From Acanthosoma haemorrhoidale (Eukaryota > Arthropoda > Insecta > Hemiptera > Acanthosomatidae): 64,000 nucleotides of DNA. The notes beneath the pieces were generated by a model. That model had not been told where the DNA came from. It saw nothing but the letters and a program-made list of their open reading frames with translations, and ran no database searches. Made by a program: the position numbers and the translations under genes. Below are positions 48,960-58,999 of this stretch, piece after piece (position 1 is the stretch's first letter; every line of letters starts with the position of its first letter). The stretch lies in the NCBI GenBank assembly GCA_930367205.1, contig OV884011.1, forward strand, positions 143,465,937 to 143,529,936, in the 5' to 3' direction.

Positions 48960-49865
48960 CACTGACAGGCAAACAATTCCACCCACTTTTAAAAAAATTG
49001 TATTTGTATATAATGCACGGTAATTGTATATAATACTTATTATTTATTTAATTTATAAAATCTTTTTTACCTTTAATAAGGTTTTTAACGTTTATTAAAT
49101 GAGTCTTTGTTTAAAAATTTCAAATCAAAATGTGAACTGCTAAGAAACATGAAAAATAACCATTTTTATCCTAAAAGTAAAAAAGTACAGCACACCATTC
49201 GTCCATAGTCCTATGACTGTGTTCTCGAGCCAAAGCCAGCCGTGTAACTCTGTGAGTTCTGGTCAATTCTGGTCCTCTTACTGGACGAAAAGCCATTAGT
49301 CCATACTCATTTAATCTTCTCCGAGCAGTACGTTCAGAAATTTGCACACCTCGAACTTCTTGGAGCTGATGAATCGCGGTTCTGTTGCCCTAAGCCGTCC
49401 AGAACCGGCCCTTCTATGGTAAGACCCAGTTTCTCGAAAACGCCTGACGGCGTCTCGTAGAGTTTCATAGGGGACTCCGATGGCATTAGCTGCATATCTA
49501 ATGGAACGTCCACCATCAATAAGTGCCACACCACGTGCAACATCCTCAGCACGAAGAGGCATTTTTAAACTTAAAATTAAGAAAATTAAAATATCGAAGC
49601 CGAAAAATAAGAAATTTGCTGCACCAGAACGCAAATGACACTGAATAAACATTTTTAATTCCATGGAAAGTAAATATTGGGAACGACAGTCCTTTAGTTG
49701 AATTAAGGATTATGGGTTACTATCCTCTATATTGACATTTTCAATTGAAAACAAATAAAAAAAATACATATTTATTCAAAACAAAAATTGACCAATCCAA
49801 AGCAGAAATATTTTGAGATGAAAACATGAAAAAATCAGGTGGGTGGAGTTTTTTGCTTGTCAGTG
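48960..49865 (-). mobile_element. Tc1-like DNA transposon, internally deleted, with TIRs and TA duplications
   Basis: Both ends are present. The left end starts CACTGACAGGCAAACAA at 48960. The right end, read on the minus strand from 49865, starts CACTGACAAGCAAAAAA. The inverted repeats match for 27 bp with three mismatches and both end in TCCACCCAC. TA dinucleotides flank the element at 48958-48959 and 49866-49867, as expected for Tc1/mariner insertion. At 906 bp it is shorter than the usual 1.3-1.7 kb. What is missing is the catalytic part of the transposase. It could be mobilised only in trans. Confidence 0.92.
49200..49562 (-). pseudogene. Tc1-like transposase, DNA-binding part only
   Basis: The frame starts with ATG at 49562-49560 and reads MPLRAEDVARGVALIDGGRS. 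The first helix-turn-helix follows, then the basic GSGRLRAT linker near 49395. A deletion of roughly 13-17 codons with a frame change comes next. The second half then reads AIHQLQEVRGVQISERTARR, then RLNEYGLMAFRPVRGPELTR, as far as about 49205. This is the second helix-turn-helix of the bipartite Tc1 DNA-binding domain. The DDE catalytic domain is absent. The longer open frame starting at 49664 adds unrelated upstream codons. Confidence 0.88.
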
Positions 49866-49992
49866 TATAAAACAATAAGTAACAAACATACGAAGAAAAA
49901 TAAACATGTAAGTTACATTTCATTATTAACTCCTACTGAATTAAAAATGATGGTAAAAATATATAAATAAATAAGTATATAAATATATCTAA

Positions 49993-50165
49993 GTCCACCC
50001 TCGGTAGACTCTCACTACCTTCCTGATTCCACCCGCCTTCTTTAGGCGTTCCACACCCTATATCCTTCTCATACATCCTTCAAATGGGGGACTCCCCTTA
50101 GTGAAAGGCACTCATTAGCCCAAAATAATTTTCCCACATCCTATTTTATAAGTTTGAGAGCTAAG

Positions 50166-50217
<52 letters not shown>
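49993..50217 (+). mobile_element. Short retroposon with a 49-A tail
   Basis: A GC-richer body of about 173 bp (49993-50165) ends in 49 uninterrupted A residues (50166-50214). The 10-mer ATATATCTAA occurs at 49983-49992 and 50218-50227. This fits a target-site duplication around a poly-A-tailed insertion. The matching sequence is AT-simple, so chance is possible. The body has no open frame, no clear pol III boxes and no similarity to the LINEs in this window. It is either a SINE-like element or a processed copy of an unknown RNA, moved by LINE machinery. Confidence 0.6.
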
Positions 50218-50218
<1 letters not shown>

Positions 50219-50229
50219 TATATCTAAAA

Positions 50230-50860
50230 AATAAAATAAATTGTTAACAGTAGGTTTTTGGGTAGATTAGATTACTGGATATAACTAAGAGGAGGGAAAT
50301 TATTCCTTATCATGTTTTTGTGTGTGTATTCTAAGAATATGTTGTTTCAAAGTGAAATTTCATGACTTCAAATTTCGAATGAATTCAATGCTGCATAACG
50401 TTAATTAACGAGCCATGAGAAGTATACCATATTATTTCCTACCCTTTTTACTTCTTGTTCTTCTCTTTTGTGTGTTTTCCTTCGATCAGCTTTTGGCTGC
50501 TAAGGTCAAGGTTGAGGGCTGTGTAATAAAAGCTACAGACGCTCTCCCCAGGGTCAGGTAATAACATTTTACTGTTCCAGCTACCTCAATTGTTCTGGGC
50601 TAGTGAAATGTATCTTGACCAATAACCGTTTGGTCAATTCGTGTACCTTCTTCTACTATCCAATGATACCCTTGGCCCGGGATGGTCTAATTCTACCTTG
50701 ATAAATATTGTATTAGTAATGTATTGCAGAGTTGCAATATGCTCCACTGCGTAGCCAGAGGAGTAGGGGTGGCAGGTCTTCAAAATTATTGAAAAAAATA
50801 TTCATATTGAATAATTGTTGAAATTGAGGGCGTACAAGTAAGCCTTTTAAGTATATTGCC
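50230..50860. other. Gene-free stretch
   Basis: Nothing coding is supported before the LINE relic that starts near 50866. Confidence 0.45.
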
Positions 50861-50865
50861 AATTA

Positions 50866-51090
50866 ATTACAAAGAACGCCAACCTGCACCCGTTGCTTGG
50901 TGTGCCGTCGGTGGGTGAGTTCATTCACCGGAGACAAATTAAGATTTTTGACTCGTTGCATCACCTAACGAACCCAGTGTTTAACACTATGACCCCATCC
51001 ACCATTCCTGCAACAGACTTTTGGGGAAAATTAGGTCTAGATTTTGTGGTTAGATGTAAGTTAGTTTTCAGTCTATGGTTCATAAAGTGA
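50866..51090 (+). pseudogene. C-terminal relic of another Jockey-type LINE
   Basis: The plus-strand frame reads ITKNANLHPLLGVPSVGEF, then IHRRQIKIFDSLHHLTNP. This is the region after the RT in Jockey-type elements, and it aligns with YVSNKTLHNDLNIPYI of copy 1. In related families it continues to a run of Pro and Arg before the stop, which is not preserved here. The frame ends at TGA 51088-51090. AT-rich sequence to about 51210 may be its 3' UTR. The RT itself is missing. Confidence 0.6.
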
Positions 51091-51371
51091 GCACCATCAC
51101 TTGTAAAAATGTTTAGACAAAGAATGTACAATGTTCATTATAATTTTGTAACAAATCGCAATGTAAAATTATTAAAAATTGTACAAAATGTTGCCAAGCT
51201 GCAATACACGTAATTAGATTCATTTATGTTGTCTATACTGATGTCCATAATTTATAATAACAAGGGGATAAGAATAAAAAAAAACTGGATAAATAAATAT
51301 CATAAATAAAGGCAGATTATGACTTAATTAAGATTCGTTACTTTTCAACCTTACACGATCATTTGTAATGA

Positions 51372-51404
51372 CATTACTTTTCATCTGTAGAATGAAAAGT
51401 AATG
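51372..51404. other. Perfect 13-bp inverted repeat
   Basis: CATTACTTTTCAT and ATGAAAAGTAATG are separated by 7 bases and can form a tight hairpin. No run of T follows that would suggest a terminator. Its function is unknown. Confidence 0.8.
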
Positions 51405-51409
51405 ATGAA

Positions 51410-52800
51410 AAACTTTTGATGGTAATGACATAAACACTGATGTTGACTTAAGTTTATAGAAGCGCTTCTACTTTGCTCTAAGTGCGCACAGAGTGAAGAC
51501 AATAATAATAATAGCATAGTCTAATAATTTGGTCATATTTTATACGCTTTGGCACTTGGACTTTATATTTATTATGTACTACCGGAATTTTTGTAGATTC
51601 TAGATAAAAACTAAAAAGTATGGAAGCTTCGAACTGTACAAAGCCCGATGAGCAGTGCGATTTTGAGGGAACTTACTTGAGCTAATGGAGGTAATAGCAT
51701 TTAAAGTGCTTCCCCACGCGAGATTGTAGGGTGACAGCGCGAGCTGATTTTGGGCATTAAACTCCCCTCGCTTAAGAAAGTTTGAACCATGAGATAGAGA
51801 AAAATCACCGAATCAGGATGTAGGAGGGTAAACCTTGCTGCAATGTGAAATGTCAGGGATACAGTCAAAAATTACATATTAGTGGTTTGAATCAGTAGGA
51901 TTCGGAATTTGGGTACATGGCAAAGATAAGTAATGTATATCAGTGAAGTGTCGAGCGAGAATTACCAAATGTATAAATGACCCTCCAAGCGGACATTTTA
52001 AAAGGGAATGCATTTAAATGATCCATTAACCCATGCGGAGGAAAACCAGCTAAAGGCTTTCGGTTTATATTTCAAGTCCCAAAGCACCATGTGTGTTAGT
52101 CAAAACTGACCTGCATTAGAAAAGGGACCCTGGTCTAGCCGACAGTTTCTATATGAATATTTATTGCAGGAGTTAAGTCATTCATTACTGTGCTACACAA
52201 CAAACCCATTTTACTTAGTGTGGATGTCACGACTTAGCCATTTAATGACGCTACATCAATGACTACCGGTGAAAAAAATATCGATTGTATTTAAGCATTT
52301 ATCAGTTTTCAGAACATGTTATCATTCGCGATATGAAAGCTTTTTCGACGTTGCAGAATTAATCATTTACCATAAGTGTATTGCTAAAGTTGGACCTCTT
52401 TGAATCGGCGTAAGTACTTACAAAATCTTGTTTTAATTAGATTTTTTTAAGCTGCTATAAGATACTGTGGTTCTGGGCTCGTTCCTTGATAAGTGGCGAG
52501 GCATTTTAGTCGCAGCTTTATTGCTCTAACAGCTCATAGTCGATGTTATCTACTGTATAATAAGCTCTAGTTAGACATTTCATGCTTTTGGCGTTTTAAA
52601 AATCAACGGAAATTCTTTCGACTTTGCCCTTAGGTCCTAGTAGTACCTAAGGACCTGTTTCCTAAAAATTTTGTGCCGGTTTAATACTACTTAGTATGAT
52701 GTTATATACTCGTGACCTTGATCTTATTCTAGACCCATAATCATGATCACGGGCTTACACCTGGATCTGTAATACTTTCAATTAGATATATTCAATTTGT
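51410..52800. other. AT-rich stretch without a gene
   Basis: Nothing coding is supported. A small inverted repeat, CCTTAGGT/ACCTAAGG, lies at 52628-52652. A GC-richer spot lies at 51650-51790. Confidence 0.5.
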
Positions 52801-52807
52801 TTCATGA

Positions 52808-52898
52808 AGTCTGCTAGTGCTGTATTCTATTTGTGATATTTAAAGTAACTGCTAGTAGTTAATCAACAGGCATTATATCATGACAGCTACAGCTTGAC
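52808..52898. repeat. Duplicated segment A, left copy
   Basis: This segment recurs at 53985-54079 in the same orientation with a few substitutions and a 4-bp indel. It begins AGTCTGCTAGTGCTGTATTC and ends AGCTTGAC. It is the outermost repeat of the nested duplication locus. Confidence 0.88.
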
Positions 52899-53984
52899 AG
52901 TGGTTTGCTGAAATATCCCTAGCAATGATGCTAATGAAAATTCTTCCAGTTCCTAATTTCTTTTGAGACTCGTATAAGAATGAATATTTATGCTGGGTGC
53001 TTAGCAGAACTGACCACTTCCACTATTTAATCAAATAATAATTACTTCTTGTATATCCACAATCATGTTCATTTAGTGGTAATGTTTCCAAAGGCGATGG
53101 TAGAAGTGGTTAATGCGATATTGAAGTTAACAAGTAGAACAAAAGAGAAAGACGAAGAGGAGGTGGCATCTTATAATAAATAAATGCAGGGTTCAGTAGC
53201 TTCAGTTTCCTTTAGGAAAAAAATGATACAGAACATTAAAATTTCATGACATTCTTAAATAATAATTTTTTTTTTACCTATTTCAAAATCGATTGTAAAT
53301 AATTCTTACATCTGCTATAATATTCAACGATACCAGGATACCATTTTGGCGATACCACAAAAGAGAGCTAGTTATCGTTCCTGAGCCCATCTAAAAATGA
53401 GACTGAAGTCAAAAATAAAAAACCGACATCAAAACCGATAAAATTAAAAAGATGAATTCCTGGGTAGTTATTACACCTTCATATCAAAGGGAAGCAAACA
53501 AAATCGTTGAACCATAGGCTCTCTAAAATTCAGTACTTGAACCATCGAAATTGGAAATATTACAACGTCCCGCAATTCAAGTCCCTAGGTCATTTGGTTT
53601 ATGTACTCTGTTATACATAAGACGTTTGTAATTTAGCGTCGAATTTGATCAGTTGTGAAGACGTTGAAGAAGTAATAAGATTATTTAGTTTATTTAGTTC
53701 TTGCATTTGGGTTCCACCAGGCATTCCAAGCAAGAGTAAAGTAAGAGTAATGTACTTGACTATATTTTTTTTTGAAGTTGATTTGTCCATTGTAAACGTT
53801 CTATGAGAACGTTTACTTCCATTTGGTTAGCCAAGGTTATGTGTTAGAAGTTGGAGATGTTCATGTAATAGTTTTAAATGTTCTCAGAAATTGAAGTAAG
53901 GAAGTAAAGGTTGTTAGCAAGAGTAAATATTTTGGGGAAAAAATAGATTGGAATATCAGTTTATATATATATATCTATTGATGC
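52899..53984. other. Spacer between the two A segments, no gene
   Basis: There is no coding feature. A perfect hairpin, GTAAACGTTCT-ATG-AGAACGTTTAC, lies at 53792-53816. The rest is AT-rich. Confidence 0.5.
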
Positions 53985-54079
53985 AGTCTGCTAGTGCTGT
54001 ATTCTACGTATTTGTGATATTTAAAATAACTGCTAGTATTTAATCAACAGGCATCATATCATGACAGCTATAGCTTGAC
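53985..54079. repeat. Duplicated segment A, right copy
   Basis: This is the partner of 52808-52898. It directly abuts the start of the 318-bp tandem duplication. Confidence 0.88.
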
Positions 54080-54084
54080 GATAA

Positions 54085-54715
54085 CAATTTTATTAACTAT
54101 TTGAACATCTGCTTTCTTATATATATATTTAAGATCCGTACAGATCAATGTATAGCCTTAATCCCCAATTGTCGGGATGTAAACAACCCGACTGTATATA
54201 TATATATAACATTAGTAAGTGGAATAAAGCAGTCTTGTGACAACTATCGAACGTATTTTTATTCCAAACCTTTTTCTTTTTTTTGAATTTAAGATCTCAC
54301 GATCATTAACTTTATATATATGTATTTATTTATTTTTTCTTTCTTAGCCCCTTTAAATTTACAGATAATTATATATAATTATAGATCCTCAGGCGCATCT
54401 TATTATTTTATTGACTATTTGAACATCTGCTTTCTTATATATATATTTAAGATCCGTACAGATCAATGTATAGCCTTAATCCCCAATTGTCGGGATGTAA
54501 ACAACCCGACTGTATATATATATATAACATTAGTAAGTGGAATAAAGCAGTCTTGTGACAACTATCGAACGTATTTTTATTCCAAACCTTTTTCTTTTTT
54601 TTGAATTTAAGATCTCACGATCATTAACTTTATATATATGTATTTATTTATTTTTTCTTTCTTAGCCCCTTTAAATTTACAGATAATTATATATAATTAT
54701 AGATCCTCAGGCGCA

Positions 54716-54718
<3 letters not shown>
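54085..54718. repeat. 318-bp tandem duplication (two units)
   Basis: The two units are offset by exactly 318 bp. I see no difference between 54103-54400 and 54421-54718, so the duplication is recent or kept identical by conversion. Each unit has a hairpin, GTCGGG/CCCGAC, a TATATATA string and an AATAAA string, an arrangement reminiscent of an LTR. TG...CA ends, a primer site and a polypurine tract were not established. The 18-mer CAATTTTATTAACTATTT starts unit 1 at 54085 and recurs at 54829-54846 after the microsatellite. Confidence 0.95.

Positions 54719-54768
<50 letters not shown>
54718..54768. repeat. (TA)n microsatellite at the end of tandem unit 2
   Basis: This run of about 25 TA dinucleotides begins exactly where the second 318-bp unit ends. 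A perfect 11-bp-arm hairpin around CAATGAG-A-CTCATTG follows at 54789-54811. Confidence 0.95.
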
Positions 54769-54776
<8 letters not shown>

Positions 54777-54872
54777 TTATAATTATTTATAGCAATGAGA
54801 CTCATTGCTATGACACATACAGATACATCAATTTTATTAACTATTTTAATAAGTTGTGTGTATATGAATGTA

Positions 54873-54961
54873 CAATAAAATATAATAATTGAAATCAGAG
54901 GTAAAATAGTTTGTTAAATAGCCATTTCTGCATGAAATGATAAATTGTCGATAATTGAGCC
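54873..54961. repeat. Duplicated segment C, left copy
   Basis: This segment recurs at 55440-55537 in the same orientation with small indels. It begins ATAAAATATAATAATT and ends ATAATTGAGCC. Confidence 0.88.
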
Positions 54962-55009
54962 ATCGTTGATTTTAATCCTTTACACGAAATAAAATTAACG
55001 ATAAAATCT

Positions 55010-55300
55010 TTCGAGAGATTGCTGGACTGTCGTTCACATACACACTGGGGAAAGCAGAGATAGATGTTAGGGGATAAGCTGCGTCTGGAAAGTTTCTAGT
55101 TGTGAATAGTTTCTCCAAGGCCTGGAGGAGAGGCCGGGCCTAAAAGCACCTCGCTTGCCCCTCACAAAGCCAGCAGCTTCTTCTTTACTTCTTGGGCAAC
55201 TTCTGTCTTTGGCAACTCTCTCCTTCCCGTCACTGTTCTGTCCATTGTCTTTTGCACATTCCTCTTTATTTGTTGAAATTGAGAGCCCTTTCCAAGCTAT
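55010..55300. other. GC-richer patch between the two C segments
   Basis: This patch of about 290 bp has balanced composition. A 98-codon plus-strand frame crosses it, but it is Leu/Ser-rich and unrecognised. Confidence 0.3.
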
Positions 55301-55439
55301 TCAATTAAATTACCCCATCCAATTTGTCAAATTAATCAGTATTATTGTTCCTTCGTGCACTAGAACAAGTCAGAAAACAATATTATACTGTTTACTACAA
55401 TACTACTTGACAGATATAGCAATTTTAGTAACTATGTGC

Positions 55440-55537
55440 AGTAAAATATAATAATTCAAATCAGAGGTAAAATAGTTTGTTAAAATAGCCATTTCTGCAT
55501 GAAATGATAAAATGTTTAAATTGTCGATAATTGAGCC
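55440..55537. repeat. Duplicated segment C, right copy
   Basis: This is the partner of 54873-54961, 567 bp downstream. It has an extra 7-9 bp (AATGTTTAA) before TTGTCGATAATTGAGCC. Confidence 0.88.
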
Positions 55538-55544
55538 GAGGATG

Positions 55545-58500
55545 TAACAAATCCGTGACCATGTTGACCCGTCGGACATCTTTTGTCCTGCAAAGTAAGG
55601 GATCTGAAATTTCATAAGTATTGAAATTCACGAAAAGAAGACTTTGTTGGGAGAGCGGCTTAGGTTGAGGGAAAAGAGTTGTTCGCTGTGCGTAAAATTT
55701 ATTAATGGACAATTTATTGACCTACCATGAACGTATGCATCAAGTCTTACTTTGAAGTGGGATGTTGACTGTTTTTTATTTTAAACATCACCTATTATTT
55801 CACTGTAGGGTCTGGTGCAGACATAGGTAGTATGTCGAAAGTATAAATTAATAGATATTAAGAAATCTAACAACTCTTTTGTTCAATTCAGAATTTACAT
55901 TGAAGCCACCGAAAATAAATTTTGAAGGGATATAATGAACTACCCCAAAATAGACCTATCAATTGTGGCTTAAAATAAAAAGAATCACACTTAAAAAAAA
56001 ACGGTCACTTTAAATATTTACAATTTATTAAATTTAAATTACCTTCCGCAATTATTGTGCCGTTGAACATTTGGTTGAAAACTTTAATCTCCTATGTAAA
56101 TATGGTATGAATAAGAACATTTATCTCAATTACTTATTGACTAATGAGGCAGATTGTAATTTTAACACAACAAAGAATTATATATATAACAATCTCCCTC
56201 TCAACCGATGTAACACGGTGTGGTTCTTATGTCATTTTGGTTCTCAATTTTACCAACTACCGTTTTCTCATATTTCACATAACTACTACAGTTATATAGT
56301 ATACTCGTATATATTCTTTCCCAAAATATTAGACCACAATTAACACTGTATCTAATATTTGGTTTTATTTAAATTCTTACAAATGTCTGTTATTCATATT
56401 ATTTAAAATCAAACCTCTTGTTAATAATTATTATTACTTCAGTCTTTCTTTTCTTGTTAGTAGTATCTTACGGAGCCAAACATTTTATTACCAAACGTTG
56501 CCCATTAATAAGTTTAATGAAAATTCATCTAACATTCATAAATTCTCAACCTACAATGGACTCAACAGTATTAAAATTCCACAGATTGATTTCTTAGTGC
56601 TGTTGGTTGACTTAATAACTACCAATTTCCTCGGCTATATTTTATCAAGAGTTGTTGATTGCAAACATCCTCTGCTTTTCCATCAGTTCTATTTAACTGA
56701 ATATTTGAAAGCGAGTTAAACGCTAATGTTGTTCTACGATATTTTCTTTTCCCCACCTCCTCTATCAAACATTCTGCTTTGATATGGATGCCCTCTCGCA
56801 TTCATGAAAATCCTGTTTCAATGCCACTATTCTTACATCGGGAGTAATAGATTGTTGTTGGTTCTCTTTACGTTGTGAAGTTTATAGGACATTATAATTG
56901 TGTGTGGCTGTAATAATGTTTTAATAATTGGAGCTTAAGTATTGTCATATTGCCTAAACTGTTTTAGGAAATACTGATAACTGCCCCTTTGTAAAAAAAA
57001 TATTTTTTTTTATTAATTAGACAAATAGTCGAATAAGTTGCCTATTCATACTTAAAATAAAATGGTATTGTTGTTCAAGCCAGCTTGAATCATAGTAAAA
57101 TACAGAAATTCTAATCCTTAACTATAAACACCCACCAACCTAAAGTTTCAAAAAGTTAGACTGATTCCATTCACCTGTGTTCCTGACTGTATCTCTCTCT
57201 TGACCTAAAAACAGGAAATTTTTTATTAGGATTCCATTTGATTATTTGACGACAGCTAACTTTTTGTTGTTTTACTTTGTTACTTCATAATTTAATTTTA
57301 TAAACAGTTTTTTTAGCTGTGAATATATGAATATTTACATGTAGTACCCTTGTTGCATGGAGTATATAAATGAAACCTATTACAGTAGAAGGTTACTATG
57401 ATATTGAAAGAAAAACATGGTCAAGTAATAACAGTCAAAATTCGATGGCCGAAGTCAATAATATTACCAAAAGTTACTGATTTTTCGATAAAATATTTTT
57501 TAAATAAGCAAAATTAGATTTGATGTATCGGTTTGTATTTAAAAAGTATGTACAATGGCTTTTTTTTCCCCTGAATATAACAAACAGCAAATAAACTAAA
57601 GAGTCCATTTCGATAAGTCGGAAAGATGTGTTCTACTGTAAATTTTCAGTAGATTGTTATTTTTAAAAATGTTAACTTGACGTCATACATTCAGCAAAGA
57701 AACGAATCCTTCTAAACGGAACTTTTATCACGTAACGTTGGGTACCTTTTGTATTATAAGATGATTTGAGACGTATGTCTATATCTTTATTTTCTATTAT
57801 GTCTAGGTCTTTAGTAGTATTACTAGAACATAAGGAATTTGATTTTTGAATTTATTGACGAGTTTTTCTATGAAATATAGAAGTTGCATTCTGGTAACCC
57901 GATTGGCAAAAGTATAAAAAAACCAAATTAATACCTGTGTGACGATACTATTAAATGATTCATTCTATTACGCTTTAAACGATGGATGGTTGGATACATG
58001 CTAATTTCCTAGTTAATATATAACTCAACATCTAGATACTTGACACATTGCATATTCAATAATGCAATGTGACAGACGCGATATGTCCCCGCCAGTTCTT
58101 GCTGTCATCCATGTCATGTGATGGCTTTGAAGATGTGTGGTGAGTGAAAACTGAGTAACATTCGATTCGTAGCAATATGCCCAATAGTTTCCTACAGTTA
58201 GCATCACTATAATTATTTGCTTTTCAAAAATAAGAGCTGCTTAAGATTTTTCGGGTTAGTAATAACAAGCAGCATTATATAAAAATACAAATTCAGTATT
58301 GGATCAATAGATAAAGATAATTGCGGTTGCTTGGCTACAGTGGAGGAAATATATGGTTGATTATTATTTGCGGATAATTAGAAATGTTTTGTGTATTTCA
58401 ATGTGGAAGCATTTGTTATTTTGTTTAAATGGCACTTGTGTTTTATAAGTCAAATTTTTAAAGGTTTTATATTTAAATAGATAATAATAAACAAGAGCTG

Positions 58501-58630
58501 TGTAAGTACTGCACATGGGAAATTTCGTTGTTAACTGAATACCATATTACGATAGTACCTTTAGCTGAAGTAGTTTCCGACTTGCTACTTTTCTTCTGCT
58601 CACCAGCTTTTCCAGCATTTTCGGTGTAGT
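55545..58630. other. AT-rich stretch without a gene
   Basis: No gene is supported. Open frames of 60-90 codons reflect stop-poor AT-rich sequence and are unrecognised. Confidence 0.5.
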
Positions 58631-58639
58631 TTTCACCGA

Positions 58640-58990
58640 TGGTTCTCGAGTCCAACCCTACTGAATCTCCTCAGCTATTAGTTTTCATTGACCGGTCACA
58701 AGGAAATGGTTGTAAAGGAAAATTGCTTATCATCCTTTTCGTTTCCTCATGGCTCCGCATCCTCAAATTTTCTTTTCCAAAGATGTTTTTTTTCATCCAT
58801 TGTGGAGATTGTCCAAGCTTCTGAACCATTTCAGAGGGCATATGAGAGTTTTATTGTCCTTCTTGCTTTTGTGACGTTACTAGACAGAAAGATCTGTTTG
58901 CTGTCTGCATTCTGTTGCATATTTTTTGGATATATAGTTTTGTTGTCACGTTTAATTGGAGGTATGTGGTTGCTTACTACCACGAATTCT
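58640..58990 (-). pseudogene. Relic of a LINE reverse transcriptase C-terminal region
   Basis: On the minus strand, 58880-58770 encodes NVTKARRTIKLSYAL, a stop, then NGSEAWTISTMDEKKHLWKR. This resembles the RT thumb segment 'TK..IYK.LI.P...YGSE.WTL...DE..L..FERK' of RTE- and CR1-like LINEs. Reading upstream toward 58990 gives weaker similarity. The relic contains stops and has no ends that can be defined. The plus-strand open frames over it are shadows. Confidence 0.5.
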
Positions 58991-58999
58991 GACGAAATT

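Noticed and set aside
54170..54242. 73-bp TG...CA segment in each B unit as a tiny LTR
   Set aside because: There is no matching 5-bp duplication, primer site or polypurine tract, and it is too short for a normal LTR.
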